Shown: positions 34,247 through 41,868, numbered from the stretch's first letter. The stretch is DNA of 64,000 nt from Bog-473 sp963744225 (GCA_963744225.1 CAVUSV010000004.1:744001-808000), one strand, 5' to 3'. Numbers and translations are program-made. The notes: a model not told the origin generated them from the letters alone.

Positions 34247-34963
34247 CTACGGCCCCAGCGAGTTGAACACGATCACCTGGGTGCGCGCTGGGGCTCTGGT
34301 GCCCGCCGAGGGCGAGGTCCCGATGATGTAGCCGTTGGGAACCGTGCGAGAGTGCTCGTTCTGAGGGACCGGCGCCAGACCGGCCTGTTGGACTCTCACC
34401 ACCCCGGTTGGGGTAGTCATCCCGATCACGTTGGGCACGGTCTCGGTGACACTGGGGCACGGGATGGTGCTGGTCGTGCCGTTCTCAGTCGCAGTGGCGG
34501 GCATGCAAGCCACCGAGGTGATGTTCTTTCCGAGTGGCACGAAGCCGACGCCTGGGTACATGTGGCCGACCAGCTTCTTGAGGTCCGGCCCGTAGACAGG
34601 GACGACCTGGCCAAGCAGCCGGTTCGCCGGAGTATTCACAGGAGACGGCAGGACGTACCCCCTCGGCGCATACCCGACGACCCTGCCTTGAGCGATGACG
34701 CTGATGAAGTCCGGCGCGTGTTGGATATCCATCGTCCCGTTGACCGTGGGGACCGGACCCCTCGTCAGGTAGATCGTCCCGGCGGCCGCGCCACCCGCCA
34801 CCGTGAGTCCTAGCCCTAGGCCGAGAACGACTGCAGCGCGACGCCAGCGCTGGATGATGCGCTCCCGCCGACTCGACCGCGTAGCGCTCGAGCTGTGCCC
34901 TGGCGAGAGCATGGCGTTCAAGGGGAAGCGGTCGCTCGGCAGGCAAGTAGAGGACTGGGCTCA
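34247..34963 (-). CDS. Membrane protein with one PASTA domain, probable partner of the adjacent ECF sigma factor
   Basis: A first frame starts MSPVLYLPAERPLPLERHAL and LARAQLERYAVES; a second continues RRERIIQRWRRAAVVLGLGL with a membrane helix (VVLGLGLGLTVAGGAAAGTI). An indel near 34875 joins them. The outer part ends in one PASTA-like repeat (VPNVIGMTTPTGVVRVQQAG to TRTQVIVFN in outline). The ATG overlaps the stop of a 16-codon frame that itself overlaps the sigma stop, so the genes are coupled. Probably an anti-sigma factor. Confidence 0.65.
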
Positions 34964-35007
34964 TTCTGGGGTCACCTCCACGTTCAGATCCGGCTCTGCA
35001 TCAGGAT

Positions 35008-35562
35008 TCATACCGGCGTGGTATCCCGGAGCTGTGCCCGAGCCCGAGCCAGACGGGACTTCACGGTGCCAGAGGGGATCCCAAGTGCGGTGCTTGCCTC
35101 GGCGATCGAGAGCCCCGACCAGTCGCAGAGGGCAAGGACGTCCCGCTCCTCTTGGCGAAGATCACCTAAGTCGCCCAGAATCGCCCTCATCGCTCGCTCG
35201 TCGTCGAGCCTTGCCGCGATCTCGGCGTCCTCAGCGGGGAGATTGGTGACCCTGGGCAGCTTGTTCAGGAGCCTGCGATACCGGCGACGGGACCGTTCCG
35301 CGTTTCGGATGGCGTTGTTGGCCACCCCCAATAACCATGGGAGCACCGAGTCCCCTGAAAGACGAACATCACGCCGTCTGCGCCATGCCTCAAGGAAGAC
35401 GACGCTGGTCAGGTCTTCGGCGAGCGACCAGTCCGCCGTCCGCCAGAAGCAATGGTTGTAGATCCGATGAGCATGCCGATCGAAGAGTCGGCCAAAGGCC
35501 TGGCCATCGTGAGCAGCGACGCGCTCCCAGAGCTCGGAGTCGAGAAGGTCCTCGGATCCCAC
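35008..35562 (-). CDS. ECF-type RNA polymerase sigma factor
   Basis: 184 residues. Region 2: DGQAFGRLFDRHAHRIYNHC and LAEDLTSVVFLEAWRRR. Region 4: LRQEERDVLALCDWSGLSIA and GIPSGTVKSRLARARAQLR. This is the second ECF cassette of the array and, as at 23767, it is paired with a membrane protein. GTG 35562 is the first start that keeps region 2 complete. Confidence 0.9.
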   Translation of the reverse strand: MGSEDLLDSELWERVAAHDGQAFGRLFDRHAHRIYNHCFWRTADWSLAEDLTSVVFLEAWRRRRDVRLSGDSVLPWLLGVANNAIRNAERSRRRYRRLLNKLPRVTNLPAEDAEIAARLDDERAMRAILGDLGDLRQEERDVLALCDWSGLSIAEASTALGIPSGTVKSRLARARAQLRDTTPV

Positions 35563-36117
35563 ATAACACTATGTCCGGCAGGTGAGGTTCGGTTCTATGG
35601 GCGAACGCGATTCGCGAGGGCGCCGGTCACCCTGGTCACGTACCAAGCCGGCGTTCGGGGCAGTCTGGCCAGCTTCGACGGCTACATTCGGAAGGTGGAG
35701 GAACGTGAAGCGAACTCCGAGGACACGTACCCCACAGCCGATCAGATGTACCCCCATCTGCTTGAGTCGCTCAGGGTGCTCGCGTTACCCGCAGACGAAC
35801 AGGAAGCGTGGGCGCATCGCGGAGGAACCATCGTGCCGCCGCCAGACGAGATGCGGCTCGGCTACCTCGATTCGGTCCCCGGCCTCCTCTACCTCTTTCG
35901 CGAAGGGCAACTCATTGACAACGCCGACGAGGCCCCTCTACGGGACTTGGAGAGGTTTCTGATTCGTCCCACCAAAGACGTAACGCCATACATGAGTTGG
36001 TCGGCGGTGGCCGAGTCTGAGGAGTGGGACCACATCAGAGAACTTGCTAAGGCCGCGCTGGTCAGTCTGAACAGACCTGCCTCCGAGAAGCGGCCCCATG
36101 AGGCGGAGCCCGACTGA
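35563..36117 (+). CDS. Cassette protein of unknown function, start unclear
   Basis: The convincing part runs from about 35627: VTLVTYQAGVRGSLASFDGY, EDTYPTADQMYPHLLESLRV and PDEMRLGYLDSVPGLLYLFR, then RFLIRPTKDVTPYMSWSAVA. No good start codon follows the divergent sigma gene in this frame, so an indel or rare start is possible. Soluble, acidic; no known domain. Confidence 0.5.
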   Translation: MTLCPAGEVRFYGRTRFARAPVTLVTYQAGVRGSLASFDGYIRKVEEREANSEDTYPTADQMYPHLLESLRVLALPADEQEAWAHRGGTIVPPPDEMRLGYLDSVPGLLYLFREGQLIDNADEAPLRDLERFLIRPTKDVTPYMSWSAVAESEEWDHIRELAKAALVSLNRPASEKRPHEAEPD

Positions 36118-36163
36118 GCCGTTCGGGCGTCAGTAATACAGGCCGACTACTTGCCACCTCTAT

Positions 36164-36516
36164 TCAGAGAATGTCTCCGGCGTAGTCGCTCCTGGCTTCG
36201 AGAAAGTCATGACTCATTCGATATGCCAGCTCGACTGCACGCTCAATCGTTCGAGCCAGCACCTGACCTCTTTGCGATCCCCATTCGACAGTTACGTGGT
36301 AGCCGGTGTGTTCAGAATCCGACCTCACCTCCAAGTTCGGTCCAGCTCCCATCCGAAGTTCGAGGTAGTACCGCCAGTAGCCGACTGTGTTGACCGCCTC
36401 TTGTATCTCACGCAGTCAATCTGGTCCGACACCGAAGTGGGCGGCTTGGCTATCTCCCATCCCACATTGTGGACCTGCTGGAAGGGCCAGAAGTGCCTAA
36501 CTCGAACGTGCCGCAT
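36164..36516 (-). CDS. Cassette protein related to 15569-15883, one frameshift
   Basis: Starts MRHVRVRHFWPFQQVHNVGW; after a one-base indel near 36415 continues LREIQEAVNTVGYWRYYLEL, RMGAGPNLEV and HVTVEWGSQRGQVLARTIER. The RMGAGxNL stretch and preceding W-x-YY pattern are shared with the gene at 15569-15883. Unknown function. Confidence 0.55.
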
Positions 36517-36521
36517 GGCCG

Positions 36522-36550
36522 CACCCCTACCCGGCGATAGGGGCTACCCC
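36522..36550 (+). repeat. Cassette-boundary site (F24)
   Basis: CACCCCTACCCGGCG-ATA-GGGGCTACCCC. Confidence 0.78.
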
Positions 36551-36580
36551 CTGTGCATGTGTTGGTTCTTCAAAATGGAT

Positions 36581-36874
36581 CTACTGCCTGTCCTCCACGA
36601 CGTCGAGGTTGTAGAAGGTAGGCGCCCCGTCGGCGAAGCCCATCATCTTCTTCGAAAACGAATCGGTCTCAGGGAGCGCTGAGTTCTCCATCGCTTCTTC
36701 GTAGGACTCGAAGAAGACGACATTGAAGTAGCGCCCTGGATTGTCCCGGTCTTGGCACAGGACCCGTCTGCCTGCTCTGCGCTTACCTTCAGTTGCCTTC
36801 TCCCATTCGTCCGCCACCGCCCGCATTTCGGCGATCTTTGAAGTCCGGAACTCGATTATCTGGACAAATGCCAT
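36581..36874 (-). CDS. Antibiotic-biosynthesis-monooxygenase-like (ABM) small protein
   Basis: 97 residues: FVQIIEFRTSKIAEMRAVAD at the N-terminus, then RRVLCQDRDNPGRYFNVVFF and SYEEAMENSALPETDSFSKK. This is the dimeric alpha/beta-barrel (ABM/Dabb) pattern used by small cofactor-free or haem-degrading enzymes. Exact reaction unknown. Confidence 0.65.
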   Translation of the reverse strand: MAFVQIIEFRTSKIAEMRAVADEWEKATEGKRRAGRRVLCQDRDNPGRYFNVVFFESYEEAMENSALPETDSFSKKMMGFADGAPTFYNLDVVEDRQ

Positions 36875-36955
36875 GAGGAACTCCTCTCTGCTCCAAGCAG
36901 AGCGTAGAGGGACTGTCTAACGCCTGCTCATCGAGTAGCGGGCGCAGGCCGCTCA

Positions 36956-37004
36956 GCGGCGTCTCCGGGCAGCTGCGCTCCCGTCCGGCGTACGGGGACA
37001 CCCC
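36956..37004 (+). repeat. Cassette-boundary site (F25)
   Basis: GGCGTCTCCGGG on the left and GTCCGGCG-TAC-GGGGACACCCC on the right; the outer arms pair. Confidence 0.85.
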
Positions 37005-37084
37005 TTCGAATCAACTCTTCGTCAGTGGCGGGGGAACCCACTGACCTCGACGGGGAGCCTCTTTCGGTCGATAGATCTCCCGAC

Positions 37085-37393
37085 TTACGGATCCACCCTG
37101 CTACCGCTCCTCCGTCGCCAAGAGTCGTAGAGGGCAAACCACCACGCTGATATCACAAAACAAACGATCCACACGAATAGCGTAGAAAGTAGAAACCGGG
37201 CGAGCGTTACGAGAAGAAAGAAGACGGCCGAACTCGTGGCGATCAGAGCACTCCGGAGGAGAACCCCAAGGACTCGGTTGGTCTCGCTGAGCCGATCGAT
37301 CCAACGCGAGATGGCCGGGTCAGACCCATCGCCGTTTTCCGTGGGGAACCGGCGGTCAAGTCTTTCAAACACTGGGTCCAACAGATGGCGCAC
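37085..37393 (-). CDS. Small membrane protein with two helices
   Basis: 102 residues. A charged N-terminus (PVFERLDRRFPTENGDGSDP) is followed by two helices (LIATSSAVFFLLVTLARFLL and LFVWIVCFVISAWWFALY) and a basic tail. No known family. Confidence 0.6.
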   Translation of the reverse strand: MRHLLDPVFERLDRRFPTENGDGSDPAISRWIDRLSETNRVLGVLLRSALIATSSAVFFLLVTLARFLLSTLFVWIVCFVISAWWFALYDSWRRRSGSRVDP

Positions 37394-37470
37394 ACTAACC
37401 CTCCGGTCTGGGCAAAATTCCGTGCTATCGAAAGGTCGGATCTTCAGACATCGTCTACCACCCGAATATT

Positions 37471-37524
37471 GTGCCTGCTCCGCAACAGACCGGCATGTCC
37501 CACCGTCCCGGCGGAGTGGGGCAG
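37471..37524 (+). repeat. Cassette-boundary site (F26)
   Basis: GTGCCTGCTCCGC, GACCGGCATGTCCCACC, then GTCCCGGCG-GAG-TGGGGCAG. Outer arms CTGCTCCGC and GTGGGGCAG pair with wobble. Confidence 0.88.
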
Positions 37525-37548
37525 TTCGGGCTTCGTAGAATCAGATTC

Positions 37549-37887
37549 GTGGCCGAGATCAAAGTACGGAGCAGTTTGCGCTACGCCAGACACCGAGACG
37601 GACCTCCTACCGTCATCGGATGGCCTTTCGCCAAGGTGTCGATCAACGGCGACCGGCTGGTGTTCTCATCGGGCCACCTCGTACCCGGAAAGGTCTCCTG
37701 GCAGGTCAGCCGTTCGCAGATTCAGCGAGTCGAACCCACCAAGGGGGGAGTTCGGTTCTACGCCGAGGGCGTGGACGGGCCGTGGATAGTGGGTTCGTTG
37801 TTTCCGAAGCACCTGCTATCAAAGTTGCGCAGGGGCGGAATCGAACCGAACGGACCCGTTGTACCGACCACCTGGAATACGGTCTGA
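37549..37887 (+). CDS. Small PH-like cassette protein
   Basis: 112 residues from GTG 37549. The pattern FAKVSINGDRLVFSSGHLVP, WQVSRSQIQRVEPTKGGVRF and PWIVGSLFPKHLLSKLRRGG suggests a small PH-like domain. A similar layout is seen at 28491. Function unknown. Confidence 0.58.
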   Translation: MAEIKVRSSLRYARHRDGPPTVIGWPFAKVSINGDRLVFSSGHLVPGKVSWQVSRSQIQRVEPTKGGVRFYAEGVDGPWIVGSLFPKHLLSKLRRGGIEPNGPVVPTTWNTV

Positions 37888-37890
37888 CCC

Positions 37891-37943
37891 CTGCCACCGT
37901 TGTGCCGCAGGGTGGCACCCAGTCCCGGCGGACTGGGGCACTC
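37891..37943 (+). repeat. Cassette-boundary site (F27)
   Basis: CTGCCACCGT, TGTGCCGCAGGGTGGCACCC, then AGTCCCGGCG-GAC-TGGGGCAC. The apex repeats the GGGTGGCACCC hairpin of the site at 31364. Confidence 0.9.
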
Positions 37944-37945
37944 AG

Positions 37946-38269
37946 TCAGTCGATCGGCGACCCAAACCGGAGAATGTTGCCATCGGGGTCAACCACGGCG
38001 CCTTCATGCTGGCCCCACTCGGTGTCCTCAGGCATACGTACCTCAGCTCCGACGGCAAGCCACTCGTGAGCGAGTGCGTCCGAATCATCGACCCACAAGT
38101 AGGCCGAGTGCTTCACGCTTCCCGAGCCAGGGTTCGGCACAACGCCTAGATGGATCTCGACGCCGTCTCGATTTGCATAGCCGTATCCGCCTCCCTGGTA
38201 TTCGCGCACGGTGAATCCGAGTCGTCGGTAGTGATTGAGTGAAGCCTCGAGGTCACCGACCGGAAAGTT
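37946..38269 (-). CDS. VOC (glyoxalase/dioxygenase) protein lacking its start
   Basis: FPVGDLEASLNHYRRLGFTV and YGYANRDGVEIHLGVVPNPG, VWVDDSD-like YLWVDDSDALAHEWLAVGAE and EGAVVDPDGNILRFGSP are the paired beta-alpha-beta-beta-beta motifs of VOC proteins. The coding frame abuts, in the same frame, the stop codon of the upstream gene and has no start codon. It therefore looks 5'-truncated by a few residues, perhaps by cassette rearrangement. Confidence 0.7.
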   Translation of the reverse strand, partial: NFPVGDLEASLNHYRRLGFTVREYQGGGYGYANRDGVEIHLGVVPNPGSGSVKHSAYLWVDDSDALAHEWLAVGAEVRMPEDTEWGQHEGAVVDPDGNILRFGSPID

Positions 38270-38698
38270 TCAGTTCAGCTCTCCGGACCGGTCGCTTTTA
38301 TCGGCACCCACCGGCAGGAGGATGGCCAGCAGCGATAGCGGGACGAACCACCAGGTAAACCCCAACGTGTAGACGCCCGTGTAAACCCACAAACCAGCCC
38401 AGGCGCAGCACCAGACAATCCAGAAGACCCGACAGCGACTCCGAGACTGCTTCCTCGTTTGAGTCGCCGCCATAGGCGCAATTCCAAGCTTTGTGAAGAC
38501 AACGTACTGACACACCCTCCCGGCGGTATGGGGCAGGGTCGGGATGATCCAACCGGCCTCGATGACTTCGCCGAAGGCCTCGCAGTCGGGATTTTCACAG
38601 ATGAAGCATGGGTCGAGAACGTGTCCCGCGTCACCCGGTAGAGCAGTCACCCCGCAATAGCGACAGATGGGAGCGCGACCTTCGTCGTCGATGCGCAT
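38270..38698 (-). CDS. Zinc-ribbon plus membrane fusion reading through a boundary site
   Basis: 142 residues. The N-terminal part has Cys pairs ICRYCG and PCFICENPDC typical of a zinc ribbon. The C-terminal part starts at an internal ATG (38473, MAATQTRKQSRS) and has two membrane helices (FWIVWCCAWAGLWVYTGVYT and WFVPLSLLAILLPVG). A boundary site (38511-38538) lies in the middle and is translated as PTLPHTAGRV. Most likely two cassette genes, the first lacking its own stop. Confidence 0.55.
   Translation of the reverse strand: MRIDDEGRAPICRYCGVTALPGDAGHVLDPCFICENPDCEAFGEVIEAGWIIPTLPHTAGRVCQYVVFTKLGIAPMAATQTRKQSRSRCRVFWIVWCCAWAGLWVYTGVYTLGFTWWFVPLSLLAILLPVGADKSDRSGELN
38511..38538 (+). repeat. 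Cassette-boundary site (F28), inside an open frame
   Basis: CACACCCTCCCGGCG-GTA-TGGGGCAGGG. Confidence 0.85.
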
Positions 38699-38742
38699 TC
38701 ACTCACGGTATGTCGTTACTGTTGGGAATGCGTTCAACTCTA

Positions 38743-38764
38743 AACCGGCGTACGGGGACAGCCT
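38743..38764 (+). repeat. Cassette-boundary site (F29)
   Basis: AACCGGCG-TAC-GGGGACAGCC. Confidence 0.82.
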
Positions 38765-38775
38765 GTTCTGAGGAG

Positions 38776-39285
38776 CTAGGACGTTATGCCTCGGACGTGC
38801 ATCATCAGAGCCTCGGTCACTGAGTCGGCCCGATTGCTGGAGTTGATCCACCGGGCACCTCGGCCTTTTTGTACTGCCCATGCAATACGCGGGAACAGGC
38901 GATCCTCGTTTGTCTCGACAATCAGACCGAGAGATCCAGGCTTGATCGTCGTGATTTGGTCCCACGGAAGGTGTCTCTCAGTGAAAGCATTTCGGACCAC
39001 CAGCTCGGCATCAGTTGCTTCGACATAGGGTACGAATGCGTATCGCCACACCCCCACTGCGATAACCACGGTAGCGAGCCAGACCATCACCGTCGGAGCG
39101 TTTCCCGCACCCGGCGTCGTATTGCCACCCACTGTGATAGCGAGAGTCAAGGCGACCCATCCGAGAAGTACGAGCATGGAGACGACTCGTAACGCAGGAG
39201 TGACACGCCAACGCTGGGCCTGGCTGCTGCTGATTCGGCTCATGTCCTCCACGTACGGCCTATCGGCACTTGCCGATCCGGGCAT
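38776..39285 (-). CDS. Membrane protein with bacterial PH-like domain
   Basis: 169 residues. Two helices (LRVVSMLVLLGWVALTLAIT and APTVMVWLATVVIAVGVWRY) are followed by a PH-like domain: VEATDAELVVRNAFTERHLP, WDQITTIKPGSLGLIVETNE and a C-terminal helix. The ATG at 39285 follows GGGGAG at good spacing. Similar proteins are common actinobacterial membrane PH proteins of unknown role. Confidence 0.72.
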   Translation of the reverse strand: MPGSASADRPYVEDMSRISSSQAQRWRVTPALRVVSMLVLLGWVALTLAITVGGNTTPGAGNAPTVMVWLATVVIAVGVWRYAFVPYVEATDAELVVRNAFTERHLPWDQITTIKPGSLGLIVETNEDRLFPRIAWAVQKGRGARWINSSNRADSVTEALMMHVRGITS

Positions 39286-39332
39286 GAGTGGCTCCCCGGT
39301 CAAGGGATGACCAGGGCGTCGATGTGTGACAT

Positions 39333-39734
39333 CTAGCCGGCGTACGGGGATAGTCGGGACCCGCTCCTCTTGCTTACCCCTGCCGGGCCCCAACGACGGC
39401 AGTCACCACTTGCAAGGCAAGTGCTCGGTCGGTCCAAAATCGAGATCGTGTCGCCGTCCCGGTAGTGCATGACGAGCATTGTCCTGCCATCTCTCTGCTT
39501 CGTGACCTCAGCACTCTCGTAGGCATCGAAGGGCATATCAAGGACCGTTCCGAGACGCTCCGTGGCGAACTGAATGTGCCCAGTAGTGAGGATCAGCGCT
39601 CCTTGGGCATCATCCCGAGACTCGGCGTAAGGGTTCTCCCGCCACTGCGCTGAGGCATCTGCGATGATCGGTTCATCGGGATCGTCAGTTGAGCTAACGA
39701 CCACCTTCAGCGGAAGCAGAACTCCATCGTCCAT
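39333..39734 (-). CDS. Cassette protein of unknown function ending inside a site
   Basis: 133 residues: MDDGVLLPLKVVVSSTDDPD, GALILTTGHIQFATERLGTV and AEVTKQRDGRTMLVMHYRDG suggest a small beta-rich (PH-like) protein. The last codons and the TAG stop are supplied by the boundary site, giving the tail SPYAG. Confidence 0.58.
   Translation of the reverse strand: MDDGVLLPLKVVVSSTDDPDEPIIADASAQWRENPYAESRDDAQGALILTTGHIQFATERLGTVLDMPFDAYESAEVTKQRDGRTMLVMHYRDGDTISILDRPSTCLASGDCRRWGPAGVSKRSGSRLSPYAG
39334..39353 (+). repeat. Cassette-boundary site (F30)
   Basis: CTAGCCGGCG-TAC-GGGGATAG. On the minus strand it encodes the last residues (SPYAG) and the stop of the preceding gene. Confidence 0.83.
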
Positions 39735-39800
39735 CGGGACCCCCGGCCTGATACTCCCAGTAAAGATACCGCTGCTTGGCTGGCGCCAGCTCAAGGTGGG

Positions 39801-39830
39801 GTGCACCCAGGTCCGGCGATAGGGGGCAGT
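39801..39830 (+). repeat. Cassette-boundary site (F31)
   Basis: GTGCACCCAGGTCCGGCG-ATA-GGGGGCAG. Confidence 0.85.
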
Positions 39831-40219
39831 CAACCCGTCTTGCGAGGGGGTCGGTGAGCGCCCCGTCCGACTTGGTATGCCTCCTCTATCAAGACTGCAA
39901 AGAAGGAGTCGAGCTGGTCCGCATCGGTTATCCGAAACTGATGGACATAGAGGCTCTTCGTGTAAGGCGAGACTCGTAGGAACCTTTCGTCTTGCACTTC
40001 TCGCTGTAGATCAAGGAATCCGTCGAGCGAGGCCTTGCGGGGTTTTGCCCCGGCGAAACCTCGGCGGGTTCCCTTGAACGCTATGGCCGTCTTGGTGACA
40101 CTGACCGTGTATGGCCCGCATGCCGTTAGCAACCTGACGAACTGCTTGTAGAGATCAACGACGGCTTGGGGTTTATCGGCCAGATGTCGCTGGACGGTCC
40201 ATTCCTCAGCAGACTCCAC
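39830..40219 (-). CDS. DUF5655-like protein
   Basis: 129 residues. VDLYKQFVRLLTACGPYTVS, KTAIAFKGTRRGFAGAKPRK and DERFLRVSPYTKSLYVHQFR match the pattern of the DUF5655 domain, often found with restriction-like or DNA-binding partners. Here it stands alone in a cassette. Function unknown. Confidence 0.65.
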   Translation of the reverse strand: MESAEEWTVQRHLADKPQAVVDLYKQFVRLLTACGPYTVSVTKTAIAFKGTRRGFAGAKPRKASLDGFLDLQREVQDERFLRVSPYTKSLYVHQFRITDADQLDSFFAVLIEEAYQVGRGAHRPPRKTG

Positions 40220-40262
40220 TTGCGTACAGTAACGATCCTTCGGGATTTCTCTTGCCCTGGAA

Positions 40263-40305
40263 GTGCCGGACTATGTCACGCTCCCGGCGTACGGAGACAC
40301 CCCCA
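40263..40305 (+). repeat. Cassette-boundary site (F32)
   Basis: GTGCCGGAC on the left and GCTCCCGGCG-TAC-GGAGACACCCC on the right. A second, weak CCGGGCG-ATC-AGGGTCCC follows at 40306. Confidence 0.82.
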
Positions 40306-40313
40306 CCGGGCGA

Positions 40314-40661
40314 TCAGGGTCCCTTTGAGACGAAGGAAGGCGGCACGCCATAGCGCTCACACCACTCCGCCGTGTCGAGCGTGTTGAAGTCCTTCTCAAT
40401 GGCGGTGGCCCGATCCCGAGCGTCTTTCACCGTCTTGGACACTCCCAGGACTCGCTTCTCCCCTTTTGCGTTCTCCACTACAACGGAAGGTCCCCGGCCC
40501 GAATAGCTCTGGAACTGGCTACTGGCGGACCCACGCGATCGGATCATGTCTTGCAAATAGGTTCCCCAGTTGATCTTCGCCTTTTCAACCCCAAATCGCA
40601 GCGAGACGCCTTCCATGCCCACATTCTGATTGGTCGTTGCGGCTTCGGCAATCGAAGTCAC
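40314..40661 (-). CDS. Unknown cassette protein, paralogue of 14412-14759
   Basis: 115 residues from GTG 40661, the same length as its paralogue at 14412. Shared stretches: FGVEKAKINWGTYLQDMIRS, RGSASSQF, YSGRGPSVVVEN, KGEKRVL and WCERYGVPPSFVS. The longer open frame starting at 40706 crosses a boundary site. Soluble and basic; function unknown. Confidence 0.75.
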   Translation of the reverse strand: MTSIAEAATTNQNVGMEGVSLRFGVEKAKINWGTYLQDMIRSRGSASSQFQSYSGRGPSVVVENAKGEKRVLGVSKTVKDARDRATAIEKDFNTLDTAEWCERYGVPPSFVSKGP

Positions 40662-40701
40662 CCGCGGGCGCCGTTTAGGCCCGCCCGCGCCGCCGCCTAG
40701 A

Positions 40702-40727
40702 GGCACGCTCCCGGCGATACGGGCAGG
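40702..40727 (+). repeat. Cassette-boundary site (F33)
   Basis: GGCACGCTCCCGGCG-ATA-CGGGCAGG. Confidence 0.82.
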
Positions 40728-40765
40728 GACACGATGGCCTCACCTCGCCTGTCACACTTTTGAAC

Positions 40766-41455
40766 ATGTTCGACAAGTCGGCCCACCTCTACGATCTCGC
40801 CTATTCCTTCAAGGACTACCCCGGCGAATCGGCATGGGTTTGCAATGCCATTCAAACTCGGGTCCCTCAGGCCAGGAGCCTCCTTGATGTTGCGTGTGGA
40901 ACCGGCAAACACCTCGAACACCTCAGGGGTGAGTTCGACTGCCAGGGACTCGATCTCAACGCTGAGTTGGTAGAAATCGCACAGCAACGAACCGGTGTAA
41001 GCGTGCACCGTGCTCCAATGGAATCCTTCGACATTGGCGAACGATTTGATGCCGTTGTGTGTCTCTTCTCCTCGATCGGGTACGCAAGCGATCTGCCTGG
41101 CGCTATTGGTTCGATGGCTCGCCACCTGAATCCTGGCGGTGTCCTCATTGTCGAACCATGGTTGAGGCCCGACCAATGGATTGCAGGCCATGTGCAAGTG
41201 CTCGATCAGGAGGCCGACGGAATACGCCTAGTTCGCATGACGACTAGCAGGGTCGAGGGATCTCAAGTCAGCCTTGATATGCACTATCTCGTCGCCTCGT
41301 CAACCGGAATCCAACATTTGGTTGAAACCCATCGGACGACCCTGTTCACGTTGTCCGAATACGAGTCGGCCTTCCTGGCATCAAACCTGACGTTCGAGTT
41401 CGACGACCACGGTCCCATGGGTCGCGGTGCCCTAATTGGACGACCAATGAAGTAG
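40766..41455 (+). CDS. Class I SAM-dependent methyltransferase
   Basis: 229 residues: MFDKSAHLYDLAYSFKDYPG, motif I SLLDVACGTGKHLEHL, LDLNAELVEIAQQR, FDAVVCLFSSIGYA and LNPGGVLIVEPWLRPDQW. It belongs to a small-molecule methyltransferase group often found near antibiotic or sugar genes. Substrate unknown. Single gene of its cassette. Confidence 0.88.
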   Translation: MFDKSAHLYDLAYSFKDYPGESAWVCNAIQTRVPQARSLLDVACGTGKHLEHLRGEFDCQGLDLNAELVEIAQQRTGVSVHRAPMESFDIGERFDAVVCLFSSIGYASDLPGAIGSMARHLNPGGVLIVEPWLRPDQWIAGHVQVLDQEADGIRLVRMTTSRVEGSQVSLDMHYLVASSTGIQHLVETHRTTLFTLSEYESAFLASNLTFEFDDHGPMGRGALIGRPMK

Positions 41456-41473
41456 GGCCAAATTCGGCCCCTT

Positions 41474-41530
41474 GGGGTGTCCCCAGGGTGCCGAACTGCC
41501 CCACCGGCCCGGCGAACGGGGGCACCCCCA
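41474..41530 (+). repeat. Cassette-boundary site (F34), full length
   Basis: GGGGTGTCCCCAGG, GTGCCGAACTGCCCCACC, then GGCCCGGCG-AAC-GGGGGCACCCC. Outer arms GGGGTGTCCCC and GGGGGCACCCC pair. Confidence 0.92.
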
Positions 41531-41562
41531 CGGGAAGCAGCCGGAACCGAACCGCTTCGCTC

Positions 41563-41844
41563 ATGACGATCTTGCCGCCTGGCAGAGTAAGGGAGGTGTC
41601 CACGGTTGATCCAGATCTGCTCGCCGAGTTCCGTCGCATTACTGAGGAAGCTGGTGAGTACAGACGGCATTCATTTGGGGCACGATCACGCGAGAAGCAA
41701 TTCGACGACGAGAAGGGTCGCAGTTACTTTTATCTTCTGAGTCGCCACTTGATGGTCATCCACCAGATGTTGCGAAGCCACCCCGAGCTGCCGGATGAAT
41801 ACAAGGAGTGGAGACGCCGATATCCCACGTTTACATCCGACTGA
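41563..41844 (+). CDS. Small cassette protein of unknown function
   Basis: 93 residues from ATG 41563 (a GTG at 41596 is possible). Helical and charged: PDLLAEFRRITEEAGEYRRH and YFYLLSRHLMVIHQMLRSHP. No domain recognised. Confidence 0.55.
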   Translation: MTILPPGRVREVSTVDPDLLAEFRRITEEAGEYRRHSFGARSREKQFDDEKGRSYFYLLSRHLMVIHQMLRSHPELPDEYKEWRRRYPTFTSD

Positions 41845-41868
41845 GCGCACCTGTCATGCTCAGTAGCG

